From JAEULH01 sp963805915 (lineage in GTDB: Bacteria > Pseudomonadota > Alphaproteobacteria > Rhodospirillales > Defluviicoccaceae), in NCBI GenBank assembly GCA_963805915.1, contig CAWDWD010000016.1, positions 71,797 through 135,796 of the forward strand: a DNA stretch of 64,000 nt. The letters run 5' to 3'. This document shows positions 62,707 through 64,000 of the stretch, piece after piece. A program made the translations under genes and the position numbers. Below the pieces are notes generated by a model that made no database searches, had not been told where the DNA came from, and saw only the letters and a program-made list of their open reading frames with translations. How positions within the stretch are numbered: position 1 is the stretch's first letter; each line of letters starts with the position of its first letter.

Positions 62707-62994
62707 CTATTCGCAGTCGAACGCGTAGATCGGGATGAAGACGGATCTCTCCCCGGCCACCTGGGCGCCGCTGCCGCCCCGCCGGTCATAGCGGTGTTCC
62801 AGCACGCCGCGCGGCACCGCGCTCTTGCCGTACTTGGCGCATTCGGCCTCGGCGGTGCCCTCGATCGTTCCGAACGACAATAATGGTTTTTGCACCCACA
62901 CGGCCGAAGGCGAGCTATTGACCACGTCAACGCAGCCGGCAACAGAGAGGCCGGCGACAAGGGTGGCAAGCAAGAGGGTGCGCGTTCGGACCAT
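62707..62994 (-). CDS. Small lipoprotein
   Basis: 95 aa. The lipoprotein signal LLLATLVAGLSVAGCVDVVN has a standard lipobox (VAGC). The mature part (about 76 aa) has two more Cys, one in EAECAKYGKSAVPRG and one at the very end (AFDCE), which could pair. Pattern GTIEGTAEAECAKYGKSAV resembles small envelope proteins of Rhodospirillales of unknown function. Convergent with the preceding membrane gene. Confidence 0.6.
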   Translation of the reverse strand: MVRTRTLLLATLVAGLSVAGCVDVVNSSPSAVWVQKPLLSFGTIEGTAEAECAKYGKSAVPRGVLEHRYDRRGGSGAQVAGERSVFIPIYAFDCE

Positions 62995-63160
62995 GATCTG
63001 CTCGCGAGCCTATTGCTGTCGCCGGCGAGTGTACAGACCCGAGTTGTGGCGGTCCGATTCGGGCCGCATATGTTGATCCTTCGTAAACCTCGGCTCGGCT
63101 ATAATCGGCGAATGTTTGCCGACCCGGGGATCGTTCGCGGGTCGCGGCGAGGTCGATTGC

Positions 63161-63649
63161 ATGAATGTTTTCGCGGTCCTGATCAATCCCGAGAAGGAAG
63201 AGCGGCTGCTCGGCGAGCGCGGCCTCATTTGCTCTGCCGCCAATGCATTGCAGGTCGGCGAGTTCCAGTTTCTTCAGCTCGCCTACCGCGACTGGTTCGG
63301 CGAAGACCTATCGGACTCCGTGCTCGACGGTCTGTTCAAAAGCTACATGCTGCGCAACGAGGTGCCACATTGGGCCCGACATTACGCCCGCTCGATCCTC
63401 GGCGGCCAAGCCGGCGGCGGTCTCGATGGTCACGGTCCGGTTTGGCGGCATCGAGGTTCCCCGCCGGCGACAGGCGTCAGGTCCTTTTGGATCGCGACCG
63501 GGGTCGTTGTTCTCACCGTCGCGAGCGCGATCATTGCCGCGGGCATGGCGACCACCGCACCGACCTCGCTTCTGCCGCCATTTTTCGAGCGCGATGAACT
63601 GCCGCGCGGCGAGATCGCACCGTCTCCGCCGGCCGAGGAGGTTCGCTGA
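63161..63649 (+). CDS. Hypothetical protein with C-terminal membrane helix
   Basis: 162 aa from the ATG at 63161. The N-terminal about 100 aa are soluble (MNVFAVLINPEKEERLLGER; GEFQFLQLAYRDWFGEDLSD); a single membrane helix follows at about residues 110-132 (SFWIATGVVVLTVASAIIAA), then a Pro/Glu-rich tail. Overlaps the next small gene by TGATG. No family recognised. Confidence 0.6.
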   Translation: MNVFAVLINPEKEERLLGERGLICSAANALQVGEFQFLQLAYRDWFGEDLSDSVLDGLFKSYMLRNEVPHWARHYARSILGGQAGGGLDGHGPVWRHRGSPPATGVRSFWIATGVVVLTVASAIIAAGMATTAPTSLLPPFFERDELPRGEIAPSPPAEEVR

Positions 63650-63849
63650 TGTTCAATTTCGCCGGCGAGCTCGGGCCTTGGGTCGATTTCGTGTTCCTGA
63701 TCGTGACCGGCCTGATCGCCTGGCACGGCATTCGTTTCCGCGACCCGGAGGGCGAAACCGACTTCGTTCACCTGCTTTTCGGCTGCATCGCCGCCGTCTT
63801 CTTTTGCCTCGTCCTGTTCCAGGACGTCCTCGGCATCGCCCGTTTCTAG
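63649..63849 (+). CDS. Small membrane protein, 66 aa
   Basis: Starts within the stop of the preceding gene (TGATG). Two hydrophobic helices (WVDFVFLIVTGLIAWHGIRF; FGCIAAVFFCLVLFQDVLGI) separated by a charged loop (RDPEGETDFVHL). Translational coupling suggests that it works with its upstream neighbour. No family recognised. Confidence 0.6.
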   Translation: MFNFAGELGPWVDFVFLIVTGLIAWHGIRFRDPEGETDFVHLLFGCIAAVFFCLVLFQDVLGIARF

Positions 63850-64000
63850 ATAAATTCGCTTACCAGCGGCCTCATCGAAAAGCACTGTCGATCGACTTTT
63901 TGAAGCGATCGCGATCCCGCCCACGCACCGAAGACGCAGGATGCTCACTCAAGAGCGCGACCCCTCGCCAGACGGCGCGCGCGTTACGGCAAGGAAATTC

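Noticed and set aside
1..64000. tRNA, rRNA or other classical RNA genes
   Set aside because: I scanned the gaps between genes for cloverleaf-like or conserved RNA sequence and recognised none; a covariance-model search would be needed to exclude small RNAs.

Overview
The window is about 64 kb of GC-rich (mid-60s %) chromosome from an alphaproteobacterium, most like the Rhodospirillales. The pointers are the fliL-fliM-DUF6468-MotE/MotB-like flagellar string, a RpoH of the alphaproteobacterial kind, an IalB-family protein, a CreA-family protein and, above all, a rhodoquinone biosynthesis gene (rquA), which implies facultative anaerobic respiration. I cannot name the species. No rRNA, tRNA, CRISPR array or complete prophage is visible.

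Layout. 1-7.6 kb: flagellar genes. A leftward operon (fliL, fliM, DUF6468, MotE-like, two MotB-like proteins) diverges from a rightward flgF-flgG-flgA-flgH operon that has a clear sigma-54 promoter. 7.7-13 kb: creA, a degenerate receiver protein, then a leftward transporter - GNAT/C39 peptidase - RimK-type ligase operon. 13-20.3 kb: a LuxR-type response regulator, an orphan NodT-type outer-membrane efflux protein, a PAS/GGDEF/EAL c-di-GMP protein, a dienelactone hydrolase and two PaaI-like thioesterases. 20.3-24.5 kb: an accessory patch with an IS3-type transposase remnant, a hemerythrin, truncated second copies of ychF and the thioesterase joined head-on, and a large AAA_13 (PrrC/RloC-related) ATPase. 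24.5-35 kb: housekeeping genes (ychF, pth, rplY, prs, pgeF), a CPA1 antiporter, an amidase, purU and rquA. 34.6-41 kb: a polyphosphate cluster (sixA, ppk1, PPK2-type kinase, with ppx divergent). 41-50 kb: rnd, a DinG-like helicase, a DUF599 membrane protein, a sulfotransferase, rlmN, a rhodanese, an IalB protein and a SpoU methyltransferase. 50-64 kb: quinone oxidoreductase, LPS heptose genes (gmhA, hldE), an ABC-2 exporter, a nuclease, proline iminopeptidase, rpoH, SDR and NDUFA9-like proteins, and a tail of small orphan membrane or exported proteins.

Three things stand out. First, a family of palindromic, TIR-bounded intergenic elements occurs three times (about 14.3, 40.9 and 46.9 kb); in two copies the element's first three bases are the stop codon of the gene before it. 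Second, the thioesterase/ychF intergenic slot is duplicated with two different cargoes and a microhomology junction. Third, at least ten single-base frameshifts interrupt otherwise well-conserved genes, several of them core (ychF, ppk1, gmhA). This suggests that many are sequencing or assembly indels, so frameshifted genes are listed here as one locus each.
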